A stretch of DNA of 51,855 bases from Acidobacteriota bacterium (GCA_021812285.1 JAKAOH010000007.1:1-51855); one strand, 5' to 3'; numbered from the stretch's first letter, positions 35,354 through 44,919 are shown. The notes: a model not told the origin generated them from the sequence alone. Translations and numbers: made by a program.

Positions 35354-38300
35354 ATGCGGACTCTGGCAAGTGTCATCCTTGTCATTCTTCTCGGGGCCAC
35401 GGCGATTGCCCAATCTCCCCCGCCGCCCGAGCCCTACCTCACGCGCCCGGCCATCTCACCGCACGGCTCGAAGATCGCCTTTGCCGCCGACGGCGCCATT
35501 TGGACAGTAGCGTCGCGCGGCGGCGTTGCTCACGTCCTGGTTTCGGAAAAAGGCAATCCCACGTCTCCCGTCTTTTCGCCCGATGGTTCGCGGCTGGCGT
35601 TTACAGCCGAGCGCGGTGGGGTGGAAAATATCTTCGTTCTCGATCGGAAAACGGGAGCGGTGAAGCGGCTCACCTTCGACGATGGCGGCGACGAGCTCGA
35701 CGCGTGGTCGCACGACGGTCGTTGGATCTATTTTTCTACCACCGCCGACAACATCGCTTACATGAACAGCGTGTACCGCGTCAGGTCCGATGGCGGCACG
35801 CCGATGCCCGTCACGTCCGAGCTTTACATCAACGAGCATTACGCAGCGCCGTCTCCCGACGGCCGAGCGGTCGCATTCACCGCTCGCGGCGTGGCGAATT
35901 GGCAATGGTGGCGAAAGGGCCACAGCCATCTGGATGATTCCGCTATCTGGCTTCTCGCCTGGAATCCCGCGCGTCATTACCAGCGCGTCAGCCTGGGCGG
36001 CGCCGAAGAGCTGTGGCCGATGTGGAGCGCGAACGGACGCAGCATTTACTACGTCTCCGATCGCACCGGCCCGGCGAACGTCTGGGTTCGCCCACTTGGC
36101 GGCGCGCCGCGGCAGATCACCCGCTTCACGGACGGCCGAGTCGTCTGGCCGCAAATTTCCGCGGACGGCAAAACCATCATTTTCGCCCGCCATTTCGGCA
36201 TCTGGAAACTCGATCCGAAATCGGGCCATGCCACACAGGTTCCGATCGTGCTGGGAAGCGCCGTGGTGAGCGCTCCGGTGAAGCGGCAGCCCGTAAGCGG
36301 CCACATTCGGGAACTCGCGCTTTCCCCCGATGGCAAGAAACTCGCTTTCGTCGCGCATGGAACGATTTTCGCGGCGCTGGCTTCGAAGCCGGGCCGCGCC
36401 ATTCGCATCACTCGCGCGCCGGTCAATCATTCCGAACTCGCCTGGTCGCCCAACAGCAGAAAACTTGTATTCGTTTCCGACCGGGACGGCGAGCCGCGGC
36501 TCTACTTGTACGATTTTTCCACGCGCAAGGAGTCGAAGCTCACGGCGACCGGCGAAGATTACGCCCCCATCTTTTCGCCTGACGGCGCGCAAATCGCCTT
36601 CAAACGCGACGGCCATGAGTTGTGCGCGCTCGACCTTGCCTCCGGAAAGATTCGCGTCCTCGCGCAGGCGCATTTCGGTATGCCGCCCATCACCGATCCC
36701 CGATCGATCGTCTGGTCGCCCGACGGCCGCTGGATCGCCTATTCGTCGTTCGGCGCGCGCACCTTCCGCAATATCCGCGCCGTGCCCTCCGCAGGAGGCC
36801 CCAGCCGGTCCGTGACGTTCCTGGCCAATACAGAGGGCCGCGATCCTCATTGGAGCCCGAACGGCAAGTTCATGCTCTACGTGAGCGGACAGCGGACGAA
36901 GGTCGCCCGCGTGGCGCGCATCGATCTGGCGCCTCCCACACCGAGGTTCGTGGAAAATCGTTTCTGGAATTCCTTTCGGAAGAATTCGCCCGTAGCCGGA
37001 GCCGTGGCGCGCAAACCCGGCGCAAAGAGCGCATCCACGGCGAAATCTGCGCATAAAGCCAGGCCTGTGAAAATCGATTTCACGCGGATTCGCCATCGGC
37101 TCGCATTTCTTCCCATCGGCCTCAATGTGGACCGCATGGCGCTCAGCCCGAATGGGAAATTGCTCGTCGTCACGGCCGAGGTCGCTGGCCGGCAGAATCT
37201 GTTCCTCTATCCGATCGACCGGCTCGCCGAAAAACCGCCCGTCGCCCGCCAACTCACTTCGACGCGCGGGCGGAAAAGCGACGTCCAATTCACGCCCGAC
37301 GGCAAAAAAATCTTCTATCTGAGCGATGGGAAAATTTTCACCGTGGCCGTTACCGGCGGCAAACCCGCTCCCTTTGAGGTCGCCGGCGGGATGAACGTCA
37401 GCTTCGCGCGAGAAAAATACGAAGTGTTTCACCAGGCCTGGCGCTACCTGCGCGACAATTTCTGGAATCCGCGCATGAACGGAGTGAATTGGGACGCCGT
37501 CCGCGCCGAATACGCCCCGCTGGTGGCCGGCGCCGCGTCTCCGAATGCTTTCTATTCCATTCTCCGGCTGATGATCGGCGAACTCGATTCCTCTCATTCC
37601 GGCATCTACGCGCCGCGCGGCAAGACGCACCCCGTGGAAGGCCGGCTCGGGCTCGTCTTCGACGTTCACAAGTACGAGCGGTCCGGCGAGCTTCTCGTGA
37701 AATCCGTCGTGCCACGGAGCCCCGGCGCGCTCGCCGGCGTCCATGCCGGCGATGTTCTGCTGGCCGTGGATGGCGAAACCATCGGGCGGCACTCCGATCT
37801 CCACGAGTTTCTCGCCAACCGCATCGGGCGTCTGGTTACGCTACGGCTGGGCGGGCCGCATCCGCGCGACGTGAACGTGAAGCCGGTCGCTACCCCCGCA
37901 CTGAAAAATCTTCTCTATCACGAGTGGATTGCCTGGAACCGCGCGTACGTCGCGCGTCTCAGCGGCGGCCGGCTGGGCTACGTGCATCTGCAAGCCATGG
38001 AGCGGGGGGATTTGCGCCATCTTGACGAGGAACTCAGTTCCCGCACAGAAAAACTCGCCGGCGTGGTCATTGATATCAGAGACAACGAAGGCGGGTTCGT
38101 GAATCCTTACGCGATCGACGTGCTCGCGCGGCGCGGCTATCTGCGGATCGTGCCGCGCGGTTTGCCGGAAGTGGGAACGCGCACGCTGAGCGGCGAACGC
38201 GCGCTGGAACGGCCGACGATTCTTGTTGTCAATCGGGGCACGCTTTCCGACGGCGAGGACTTCACGCAGGGCTATCGCGCACTGCATCTGGGAAAAGTGG

Positions 38301-38569
38301 TTGGCGAACCCACGGCTGGGTGGATTCTCTACACCTGGGCCGGGCGTTTGATGAACGGGGCGAGAGTTCGGCTGCCGCACGCGCGCGTGCTCACCGAAGA
38401 CGGACGGATGATGGAAATGCATCCGCGGCCCGTGGATATTCAAGTCGCTCGGCCGGTCGGGCAGAGCTACCAAGGCCGGGATTCGCAACTTGCCGCTGCG
38501 GTCCGTGCTTTGTTGGAGCAGATTGGGCCGCCGGCCGCGGCAAAAAGCGCGGGGAAAGGCTCAACCTAG
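35354..38569 (+). CDS. tricorn-like S41 family protease
   Basis: Exported protease of 1071 aa with tricorn organisation. Signal peptide (1-20, MRTLASVILVILLGATAIAQ). N-terminal beta-propeller repeats of the PD40/TolB type follow (ISPHGSKIAF, FSPDGSRLAF, WSPNSRKLVF, FSPDGAQIAF), then a second propeller half, a PDZ-like domain (about 763-850, GLVFDVHKYERSG, AGVHAGDVLLAVDGE) and an S41 catalytic domain (GVVIDIRDNEGGF near 903). The probable nucleophile is Ser965 in GTLSDGEDF, followed by Asp966; the probable catalytic His is 748 in ELDSSHSGIY. This agrees with the family's Ser/His arrangement. GGGAGGGAG just before the ATG at 35354 supports the start. It likely degrades peptides in the periplasm. 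Confidence 0.88.
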   Translation: MRTLASVILVILLGATAIAQSPPPPEPYLTRPAISPHGSKIAFAADGAIWTVASRGGVAHVLVSEKGNPTSPVFSPDGSRLAFTAERGGVENIFVLDRKTGAVKRLTFDDGGDELDAWSHDGRWIYFSTTADNIAYMNSVYRVRSDGGTPMPVTSELYINEHYAAPSPDGRAVAFTARGVANWQWWRKGHSHLDDSAIWLLAWNPARHYQRVSLGGAEELWPMWSANGRSIYYVSDRTGPANVWVRPLGGAPRQITRFTDGRVVWPQISADGKTIIFARHFGIWKLDPKSGHATQVPIVLGSAVVSAPVKRQPVSGHIRELALSPDGKKLAFVAHGTIFAALASKPGRAIRITRAPVNHSELAWSPNSRKLVFVSDRDGEPRLYLYDFSTRKESKLTATGEDYAPIFSPDGAQIAFKRDGHELCALDLASGKIRVLAQAHFGMPPITDPRSIVWSPDGRWIAYSSFGARTFRNIRAVPSAGGPSRSVTFLANTEGRDPHWSPNGKFMLYVSGQRTKVARVARIDLAPPTPRFVENRFWNSFRKNSPVAGAVARKPGAKSASTAKSAHKARPVKIDFTRIRHRLAFLPIGLNVDRMALSPNGKLLVVTAEVAGRQNLFLYPIDRLAEKPPVARQLTSTRGRKSDVQFTPDGKKIFYLSDGKIFTVAVTGGKPAPFEVAGGMNVSFAREKYEVFHQAWRYLRDNFWNPRMNGVNWDAVRAEYAPLVAGAASPNAFYSILRLMIGELDSSHSGIYAPRGKTHPVEGRLGLVFDVHKYERSGELLVKSVVPRSPGALAGVHAGDVLLAVDGETIGRHSDLHEFLANRIGRLVTLRLGGPHPRDVNVKPVATPALKNLLYHEWIAWNRAYVARLSGGRLGYVHLQAMERGDLRHLDEELSSRTEKLAGVVIDIRDNEGGFVNPYAIDVLARRGYLRIVPRGLPEVGTRTLSGERALERPTILVVNRGTLSDGEDFTQGYRALHLGKVVGEPTAGWILYTWAGRLMNGARVRLPHARVLTEDGRMMEMHPRPVDIQVARPVGQSYQGRDSQLAAAVRALLEQIGPPAAAKSAGKGST

Positions 38570-38576
38570 ACGGCGG

Positions 38577-39545
38577 CTACGCTTCGGCGGGCGGGTCATC
38601 GGGTTTGGGATTTCGCCGCAGATAGAGCACCAGCGCCGTTCCCAGCGTCGCGGAAGTCAGGAATTTCACCGGTACCGGCAAATTCGACGGCGAAACGAAT
38701 CCCTCCATCGTACCGGCGACCAGCAACAGCGGAATCGTTCCGAGCACCATCCGCACGCCGGTTCTGCCCGCGCGCGCGAGCGATACCTTGCGCGGCAATT
38801 CGCCGGGAAACAGCAGCCCGCGCCCGATGACGAGTCCCGCGCCGCCGGCGATGAAAATCGCGGGCAATTCCAGCACGCCGTGCGCCACCACGAAACTCAC
38901 CAGCGAAAAGAGCAGCCCCGCGCCCCAGCACGCCGTCCCGACGGTTCCGAGCAGCAGCCCGTTCAAAAACAGCATCCAGATCGTGCCGGCCGCGGCGGTG
39001 ATTCCCAGCGCGAAGGTGGTGAAACAGACGGTGATGTTGTTGGTCATGATCGCGCTCGAAGCCAGCGGTTTCACCGTGACGATCGATTCCGTCCACATTT
39101 TGTGTTGCGCGATCGTTTCCGTCATTTTTCCGCCCAGCAGAAAGCGCGGGAACGCCGGATTTCCGAGGCTGAGCAGCACGCCGGCCAGCACGCCGACCAC
39201 GAAGATGAGGAACGCGGAGAAAGTGTAGGGAAACGTTTCTCGAAAAATCCGTGGATATTCGTTCGCGTAAAAATGCAGAATGCCTCGAGGGCCCGCGCGG
39301 CGGCCCATGTAGATGAGGTTGTGCGCCCGGCCCAGCAGTTGATTCAGGTACCGCGCCAGTTCGCCTCCGGTCGGGTCTTCGCGGACGCGGGCCAGATCGG
39401 AAGCCGCCTGCCGGTACAATAGGGCGAGTTCCTGGAGTTCCCGGTGCGAGAGCGTTCGGACATGACCGTTAGCCGCCGAGCCGACCAGTTGCTCGAGCCG
39501 TTGCCAGTGCGGTTTCCGCTTTTCCAGCCAGTAGGCGGAAATCAT
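38577..39545 (-). CDS. stage II sporulation protein M family membrane protein
   Basis: A 322-aa integral membrane protein of the SpoIIM/DUF95 family. A soluble N-terminal helical part (WLEKRKPHWQRLEQLV, LYRQAASDLARVR, YLNQLLGRAHNLIY) is followed by about five to six transmembrane segments with the typical ITVCFTTFALGITAAAGTIW and VAHGVLELPAIFIAGGAGL (conserved H-G-x-x-E-L). In non-sporulating bacteria these genes sit next to RDD genes, as here, often in MoxR-type clusters; the function is unknown. The ATG at 39545 is chosen (GAGG eight bases upstream); nine more open codons exist. Its start is only 11 bp from the divergent RDD start. Confidence 0.85.
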   Translation of the reverse strand: MISAYWLEKRKPHWQRLEQLVGSAANGHVRTLSHRELQELALLYRQAASDLARVREDPTGGELARYLNQLLGRAHNLIYMGRRAGPRGILHFYANEYPRIFRETFPYTFSAFLIFVVGVLAGVLLSLGNPAFPRFLLGGKMTETIAQHKMWTESIVTVKPLASSAIMTNNITVCFTTFALGITAAAGTIWMLFLNGLLLGTVGTACWGAGLLFSLVSFVVAHGVLELPAIFIAGGAGLVIGRGLLFPGELPRKVSLARAGRTGVRMVLGTIPLLLVAGTMEGFVSPSNLPVPVKFLTSATLGTALVLYLRRNPKPDDPPAEA

Positions 39546-39556
39546 GGGGTTCCTCG

Positions 39557-40324
39557 ATGAGTACCGCAACAAAGCTTACCATCGAAACGCCCGAGCAAAC
39601 CGCGCTGGAATTCCCGCTTGCCGGAATCGGCAGCCGCTTTCTGGCCCTGGCCGCGGATACGGCGATCCAGCTTGGGGTTGCCGGCCTGCTTGTGCTTATC
39701 GCCGGGAGCATCGTGCCGATCGCGCGCCTGCTCGGTTCCCTTTCCGAATGGATGCTCGCGCTCCTGACGATCGGCGGGTTCCTGATTTACGAAGCCTATT
39801 TCGCTTTTTTTGAAGCGATCTGGAATGGGCAGACGCCGGGGAAGCGGCTCGCCCGGCTGCGCGTGATTCGCGACGACGGCCGGCCAATCGGTGCGTACGA
39901 TTCGATCGCGCGCAATCTGCTTCGGATCGTGGACCAATTGCCGGGAATTTACGCGGTGGGCATCATCGCCATGCTCTTCAGTTCCCAGAACAAGCGCCTG
40001 GGCGATTTCGTCGCCGGAACGGTGGTCGTTCACGAGAAGGCGCTCGAAGGCGTGCGCCCATTTGGCCGGTCGCGCGCGGAAACGTCCGCGGCCACGCTCC
40101 CGGCCTTCGACGCTTCCCGGATTTCGCTCGCCGAATTCCAGTTGATCGAGGTTTTCCTGCAGCGCCGCGAAACGCTCGAAACCGACGTGCGGCGCGGCAT
40201 GGCCGTGCAGATCACGGATCGCATCGCGCAGAAGCTGGGCGTAGCCGCGGTTCCGTGGCCCTCCTGCGAGGGCTTCCTCGAAGCGGTCTACGAGCAGGCT
40301 CGCGCGAAGGGCCTGCGCTCCTGA
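39557..40324 (+). CDS. RDD family membrane protein
   Basis: A 255-aa protein with an RDD domain (about residues 20-165). The conserved Arg and Asp pairs lie in GIGSRFLALAADTAIQ (helix 1) and WNGQTPGKRLARLRVIRDDG; the last helix region ends RLGDFVAGTVVVHE. Two to three transmembrane helices. The remaining 90 residues are soluble and helical. RDD proteins are membrane proteins of mostly unknown role, some linked to ion transport. It is transcribed divergently from the SpoIIM-like gene, a pairing seen in many bacteria. No clear ribosome-binding site. Confidence 0.88.
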   Translation: MSTATKLTIETPEQTALEFPLAGIGSRFLALAADTAIQLGVAGLLVLIAGSIVPIARLLGSLSEWMLALLTIGGFLIYEAYFAFFEAIWNGQTPGKRLARLRVIRDDGRPIGAYDSIARNLLRIVDQLPGIYAVGIIAMLFSSQNKRLGDFVAGTVVVHEKALEGVRPFGRSRAETSAATLPAFDASRISLAEFQLIEVFLQRRETLETDVRRGMAVQITDRIAQKLGVAAVPWPSCEGFLEAVYEQARAKGLRS

Positions 40325-40348
40325 TTCTTTTTGTTCGCTGCGAATCCC

Positions 40349-41308
40349 CTACGACCGTGCCGCGGCTGGCGCGTCCGCGCCTTCGGGCGGCTGCTTCTTG
40401 CTGCGATAGACAAGCGCAAACACGACAAACGCCGCGCCCATCACCGCAAACGCCACGACGCTTCCCTCCGGCCCGATCGTTCCTCCGCTGAGCCATTTCG
40501 GCCCGAAAGGCGTGGAATGGAACAAATGGCCGCGAGCGACGAACCCGCTGTCGGGCGTCGCAAAAACGAATGTTTCGCCCCAGTTCCACGCCGCGTGCAC
40601 GCCCACTCCGAACCAAAGGCTGCCGGTGCGGCGTAGCGTGAAGCAGAAAAACATCCCAATTACAAAAACGTCCAGCGCTCCCGCCCACCCTTCGCCTGGG
40701 TTGGGCATGTGCGCTAGGCCGAAAATTGCCGAAAGCAGCACGGCCGACGGCCAGAAACCCATCCCGCCTGCGAGGGTGATCTGCGGGTACCCGAGAAAGA
40801 AAAAATTTTCGAACAGCCCGGTCAGGAGGAACACAAGAGCCCATAGCAACGCGTATTTCGCAATGCCCGTCGGGCCCAGCGTCGGGGCGCCCAAGCGGAG
40901 TCCGCCGAGGGCCGCGATCAGGAGAACGACCGCCGTGATCATCACGAATCCCCACGCCACGCCCTGCCAGAAATGGCCGCGGATACCGCTGCGCGCCGGC
41001 AAGCCGTAGATCCCGATCGTTCTCCCTTCGAGCTTTCCCATCAGCAGCGCGATGCCAAACGCGGCGACCGCCTGAATGATCTCGCCCAGCAGCATGGTCC
41101 TGGCGCTCATGTTCTGCGCCGATCCCATCAGCGGCTGCACCGGGAGGGACAGAACCGTAATCGCCACCAGCGCCAGCACGAAATAGATCGCCACTCGCCA
41201 GCCCGCTCGCAGCTCCCGCTCGTTGAACAGGAACCAGCCGAGTGGCGTGGTTCTCCATCTCTCAGGAGCTTTCAGAAGCGGGCCTCGGTTTTGCGTTTCC
41301 ATCCGCAC
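40349..41308 (-). CDS. CPBP-family intramembrane protein with degenerate first motif
   Basis: A 319-aa polytopic membrane protein of the CPBP (CaaX protease and bacteriocin-processing) family. Motif 2 (F196-x3-H200 in FGLAHMPN) and motif 3 (H238-x3-N242 in HAAWN) are intact. Motif 1, normally EExxxR, reads E167-N168-FFF-L172-G, so the second Glu and the Arg are replaced. It may be a variant or non-proteolytic member. About eight transmembrane segments. It converges with the RDD gene, 24 bp apart. Starting at 41308 or two codons later (41302) makes little difference. Confidence 0.85.
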   Translation of the reverse strand: MRMETQNRGPLLKAPERWRTTPLGWFLFNERELRAGWRVAIYFVLALVAITVLSLPVQPLMGSAQNMSARTMLLGEIIQAVAAFGIALLMGKLEGRTIGIYGLPARSGIRGHFWQGVAWGFVMITAVVLLIAALGGLRLGAPTLGPTGIAKYALLWALVFLLTGLFENFFFLGYPQITLAGGMGFWPSAVLLSAIFGLAHMPNPGEGWAGALDVFVIGMFFCFTLRRTGSLWFGVGVHAAWNWGETFVFATPDSGFVARGHLFHSTPFGPKWLSGGTIGPEGSVVAFAVMGAAFVVFALVYRSKKQPPEGADAPAAARS

Positions 41309-41794
41309 GCTCCGGTGGGGAATGCCCCGGACATCCTACCATCCCCAGACGGTGTTGCGAGGGGAGTGCGGCGCAAGACGAAACATGCTGTTGTTTCGTA
41401 GCGGGAAGGGAATTTCCATCTTGCAACCCACTATCGCCAATTTTTCCGCGCGGCATTGTGCCATTCCGAATCGCTCGCCATCGTTGAATTTGCCCATGGA
41501 CCGCTAAAGCCAATGGCACGAATCGCCTAGCGCCGGACCAATTGTTCTCACCAATACGCGAACTCTTTCCAATTTACTCAAGCCGATTGGCCGCTCGTGT
41601 GCATTCCTCACTATCGAGCGAACGAGGAGGGCGCCCCGGCCTTCCCTCCTGCCACCCTGTTCCCCGGGAGCGCCCTCGCTTCGCGCAAAAATTCAAAGAC
41701 AGGCCGCGGTTGGCGACAAAGAGCGAAGGCGGATGAAGAAAATCCGCCGGCTGACTCTTGCCGTGTGCCGCGAGGAAATCGCAGGCGAACGCCG
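41309..41794. other. 486-bp intergenic region
   Basis: No gene supported on either strand, although short frames are open by chance. The DNA between 41330 and 41560 is less GC-rich than the flanking genes. No repeat or strong promoter was recognised. Confidence 0.4.
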
Positions 41795-42001
41795 ATGAAG
41801 GAAACCGAATCCACTGTTCCCCTGGCCCCCGCCGCGCCTCCGGCGAAGGAGTCGCTCTGGTATTTTCACGGGCTCGCGGCGCGCATGGAAAGCGCGGGAG
41901 TCAGCGTTTGGTCGTGGTTGCTGGTGCTGGGATTGAGCCTCTGGTTGTGCGCGTGGCTATTCGACGTCTTCGCGCAGGTGGCCCGGGAATTTCCCCATTG
42001 A
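41795..42001 (+). CDS. hypothetical small membrane protein (68 aa)
   Basis: An ORF that I do not recognise. A polar, Pro/Ala-rich N-terminus (MKETESTVPLAPAAPP) is followed by one strong hydrophobic helix (SVWSWLLVLGLSLWLCAWLF) and a short end (DVFAQVAREFPH). The amino-acid order is that of a single-span inner-membrane protein. The ribosome-binding site is weak (CGAGG about 20 bases upstream, CAGG nearer). The frame is open upstream to 41597 without plausible content. Moderate support only. Confidence 0.4.
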   Translation: MKETESTVPLAPAAPPAKESLWYFHGLAARMESAGVSVWSWLLVLGLSLWLCAWLFDVFAQVAREFPH

Positions 42002-42109
42002 ATATCCCGCCGCGCGCTTCAGAAGCAGGAATCATCCTCAGCGAAGCGAAGGACTCCGAAAGCTTCGATGCCACGCCATCCAACCAGACGCGCCGGTCGA
42101 ATTCGCTCG

Positions 42110-43354
42110 TCACGATTTCGATTCGCCGCCCGGAGCGCGGTCGAAGTGCAGGAATCGGTCGGAAACGAACTGGCTCGTAATCGGCTCCCCGCTCAGCACC
42201 ATCGCCAGCATTTCTCCTCCGAGCACCTGCGGCGCGATCAGGAAATCCGGCTGCACCAGCCGCACGCGCTCCAGGTGCTTGCTGTCGTTGACCGCGACGA
42301 TCGTCTTCGCCGGGCTTTTCAATTCCCGGACGGCCAGAGCGATAAACGCGTTTTCCGAATCATCGGCGCGCATTGCGAGAACCGCCTGCGCCTGCGCGGC
42401 TCCCGCGATGCTCAGCGTTTCCACGTTGTTCGGATCGCCCACGATGATATCTTCCTGGTCGAATTCGCTCTCGGTGGGGGCCTGCGGAACGATCAGGGTC
42501 ACTGCTTGCCCGCGTTTTTTCAGTTCACGATAGGTGTTGAAGGCGAGCGGCGTCGCGCCGGCGATGATGAAATGTCCAGAACGTTTCATGCGTTTTTTCC
42601 CCTCGCTCATGATTCGATTCATGCTGCGCGCGACCACCGGCCCCAGAATCGCGCTGATCGAAGTGGCGAACACGGCGATTCCGAGCAGGATGATGGAAAT
42701 CGTGAACAGCCGTGAGTGGCCCGTTTTTGGAATGATGTCGCCGTAGCCTACCGTGGACATCGTCACGATGGAATAGTAGAAGGCGGTGGGCAGGTCGCGG
42801 ATCGGCGGTGAAAACTCCGCACCCAGATACAAGCTTCCGAAAACCGCGTAGATGAGCAGCATTAGGCTGCTGGTGACGGCGAACAGCGTGCCGGCCGTCA
42901 GGCTGCTTCGATCGAAGTAGCCTTGCACCAGGATGAACAGCACCAGCAGAAGCGCCAGATACGGAAGCAGCAGCGGCGAAACGTTTCGCGGGTATCGCAG
43001 CAGCATCAGCCCCGTGGCCACCACAAGCACCAGCGCGATGATCCAAGAGAACCGCGACCGGAAGAGCAGCCCGATGGGCATCAGCAGCATCGCGATGCCC
43101 GCGAGCAGAAACGGCATCGCCGCCGGAGAAAAAAGCGCCAAAGTCGAGGCTTGGCGGGAAAACAGCGTGCTCCACTGCCCTGCAAATTTGTCGGAAAGCA
43201 GCCACAGCCCCGCCAGCGCCAGTCCGATCGCCAGCGGCACGTGCGGAAACCAATATTTCGTTTTCGCCGCGCTCTGGATTTTCCGGAGCATGCGCAGAAC
43301 GCGCTTGCGCGGTCCGGTGAAAACGCTCCACGATGTCGCTCTGATTTCAGTCAT
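42110..43354 (-). CDS. kch: voltage-gated potassium channel, Kch type
   Basis: A six-transmembrane potassium channel with a cytoplasmic RCK domain (414 aa, like E. coli Kch). Helices S1-S4 lie roughly at 40-150. The pore loop has the selectivity filter T201-V-G-Y-G-D206 in FYYSIVTMSTVGYGDIIPK, preceded by an outer helix and followed by IILLGIAVFATSISAILGP. From about residue 258 the RCK/TrkA-N-like domain begins (HFIIAGATPLAFNTYREL), lacking a strict GxGxxG, as in Kch. The arrangement and the sequence GDPNNVETLSIAGAAQA fit the Kch family well. Confidence 0.9.
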   Translation of the reverse strand: MTEIRATSWSVFTGPRKRVLRMLRKIQSAAKTKYWFPHVPLAIGLALAGLWLLSDKFAGQWSTLFSRQASTLALFSPAAMPFLLAGIAMLLMPIGLLFRSRFSWIIALVLVVATGLMLLRYPRNVSPLLLPYLALLLVLFILVQGYFDRSSLTAGTLFAVTSSLMLLIYAVFGSLYLGAEFSPPIRDLPTAFYYSIVTMSTVGYGDIIPKTGHSRLFTISIILLGIAVFATSISAILGPVVARSMNRIMSEGKKRMKRSGHFIIAGATPLAFNTYRELKKRGQAVTLIVPQAPTESEFDQEDIIVGDPNNVETLSIAGAAQAQAVLAMRADDSENAFIALAVRELKSPAKTIVAVNDSKHLERVRLVQPDFLIAPQVLGGEMLAMVLSGEPITSQFVSDRFLHFDRAPGGESKS

Positions 43355-43446
43355 TGTTTCAGTTTATGCGTTCGCCTTCGGCGCCGGGGAAATGGAATCG
43401 CGCGCCGGCATCCACGCCCGCGCCGTCCGCCGACCATCGCCGGGAT

Positions 43447-44919
43447 TTACGTGGCATCGCGCATCATGCGGCAATCATCCACGTCGAAGGTGACTTCGCC
43501 CACCGCCAGGCGGCTCTGATCGCGGAAACTGCCCACGAATTCGAGGAACCGCCAGGCGTCGCGGAAATTCGAAACCAGGCCGAAGGAAATCCTCACCGAA
43601 CCCGCGCTCTTGTGTCCGCGCGTTTTCAGCAGGCCCAGAAAAGTCCCCAGATTCATCGCGTCGCCCTCGCGCGCCGCCGTTTGCATATCGTCTTCGCTCA
43701 GGCCTTCGGCCATTTCGCCCGCGCCGGGATTGCAGAAACAACCGGTGCGAAACGATAGCTTTTGCCCTTTCGCGAGTTCCTCGATTTTTCGCCAGTCGAG
43801 CAGGTGGCCCTCCGGGTCGTAGAGGTTCAGCGTCACCGTCCCGCCGCGGCATTCGGTGGTAATCGGGCCGTAAATCCGCACCATCGCGCGGCCGTTGCCG
43901 TGGCGCAGCGCCAGCAGTTGCTCGATCGTCCAAGCGGTGAGGCATTTCACCCGCTCGCCGATCGTGTCGATTCCGATCGCCTCGATGTGGCGCAGGCCGA
44001 TTTCCACGGCGGGAATCGCCAGATAATTCAGGGTTCCGTCCTCGAATCCCGCTTCGCTTTTTGAGAGCACGTGAGCCTGGCCTTGCACCGAAACGAAATT
44101 CACCGTCCCTCCGGCGAACCACGGCCGTTGCAATTTCGCGAGCGCCGTTCGGCGCACGAGCAGCGCGCCCACGCCGGTGGGATAGCCGAACATTTTGTAA
44201 AACGAAACGGTGACGAAATCCGGCCGCACCGCGCTCAGATCCAGCCGGCTCGTCGGCACAAACGCCGCGACGTCGAGCAGCACGTCCCATCCCTTGGCTT
44301 TCGCCCGGGTGACGAGTTCCAGCGGATGTTTCACGCCGGTGAAATTCGATTGCGCCGGGTAGGCGAACAGGTTCGCGCGCGCCGCGTCGGCATTTTCGAA
44401 CAGGCTGTCGAGCCGTTTCCGGTCCAATCGCAACTCGGGCGCCACAAGCGGTGCGTAATCCACCTCCGCGCCCTTCGCTTTGGCGAATTCGCGGATGCCG
44501 TTCACCGAATTGTGATTGTCGAACGTAAGCAGAAATCGCCCGCCCGGCGCGAAGGGATACGATTCGCCCACGAGTTTCAGCGCGCCGCTGGCGTTGGCGG
44601 TGAAAATCGCCGCGTATTCGTCCGGGTCCGCATGAAAGAAATCCAGCACGTGGCGCCGCGCGCGCTCGACGTGCTCGGTGGTCGCCGAGGAAGCCGGACT
44701 CACCGAATGCGGGTTGCCGAATACGCCCGAATCGAGCCACTGCCGGTGCCGCTCGACTTGCGAAACGCCGTAGAGGCTGCCGCCCGTGTAATCGAGGTAG
44801 ACCTGTCCTTCTTCGTCGAGCCGCCGGTACTCGTGCGCTCGCAGCGCGTCGAGCGATTCCGTCCGCCGGTAGCTCGGATATCGCTCCAGAAATTCCTGGT
44901 ATGCGTCGTCAAAGGACAT
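43447..44919 (-). CDS. class V aminotransferase-fold PLP enzyme (molybdenum cofactor sulfurase-like)
   Basis: PLP-dependent enzyme of 490 aa from the ATG at 44919. It carries the cysteine-desulfurase/MoCo-sulfurase fold: YLDYTGGSLYG at the start, FGNPHSVSPASS, FTANASGALKLVGESYPF, DNHNSVNGIREFAKAKG and the PLP lysine in SFYKMFGYPTGVGALLVRR. A Cys-containing loop, FRTGCFCNPGAGE, corresponds to the catalytic cysteine region of the fold. The MOSC domain of eukaryotic MoCo sulfurases is absent. Sulfur transfer is likely but not certain. An alternative GTG start at 44976 has no spaced ribosome-binding site. TAGAAT (minus strand, 44985-44990) may be its -10 box. Confidence 0.82.
   Translation of the reverse strand: MSFDDAYQEFLERYPSYRRTESLDALRAHEYRRLDEEGQVYLDYTGGSLYGVSQVERHRQWLDSGVFGNPHSVSPASSATTEHVERARRHVLDFFHADPDEYAAIFTANASGALKLVGESYPFAPGGRFLLTFDNHNSVNGIREFAKAKGAEVDYAPLVAPELRLDRKRLDSLFENADAARANLFAYPAQSNFTGVKHPLELVTRAKAKGWDVLLDVAAFVPTSRLDLSAVRPDFVTVSFYKMFGYPTGVGALLVRRTALAKLQRPWFAGGTVNFVSVQGQAHVLSKSEAGFEDGTLNYLAIPAVEIGLRHIEAIGIDTIGERVKCLTAWTIEQLLALRHGNGRAMVRIYGPITTECRGGTVTLNLYDPEGHLLDWRKIEELAKGQKLSFRTGCFCNPGAGEMAEGLSEDDMQTAAREGDAMNLGTFLGLLKTRGHKSAGSVRISFGLVSNFRDAWRFLEFVGSFRDQSRLAVGEVTFDVDDCRMMRDAT

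Noticed and set aside
35456-37804. 782-codon open frame on the - strand
   Set aside because: Antisense to the tricorn-like protease; no signature motifs.
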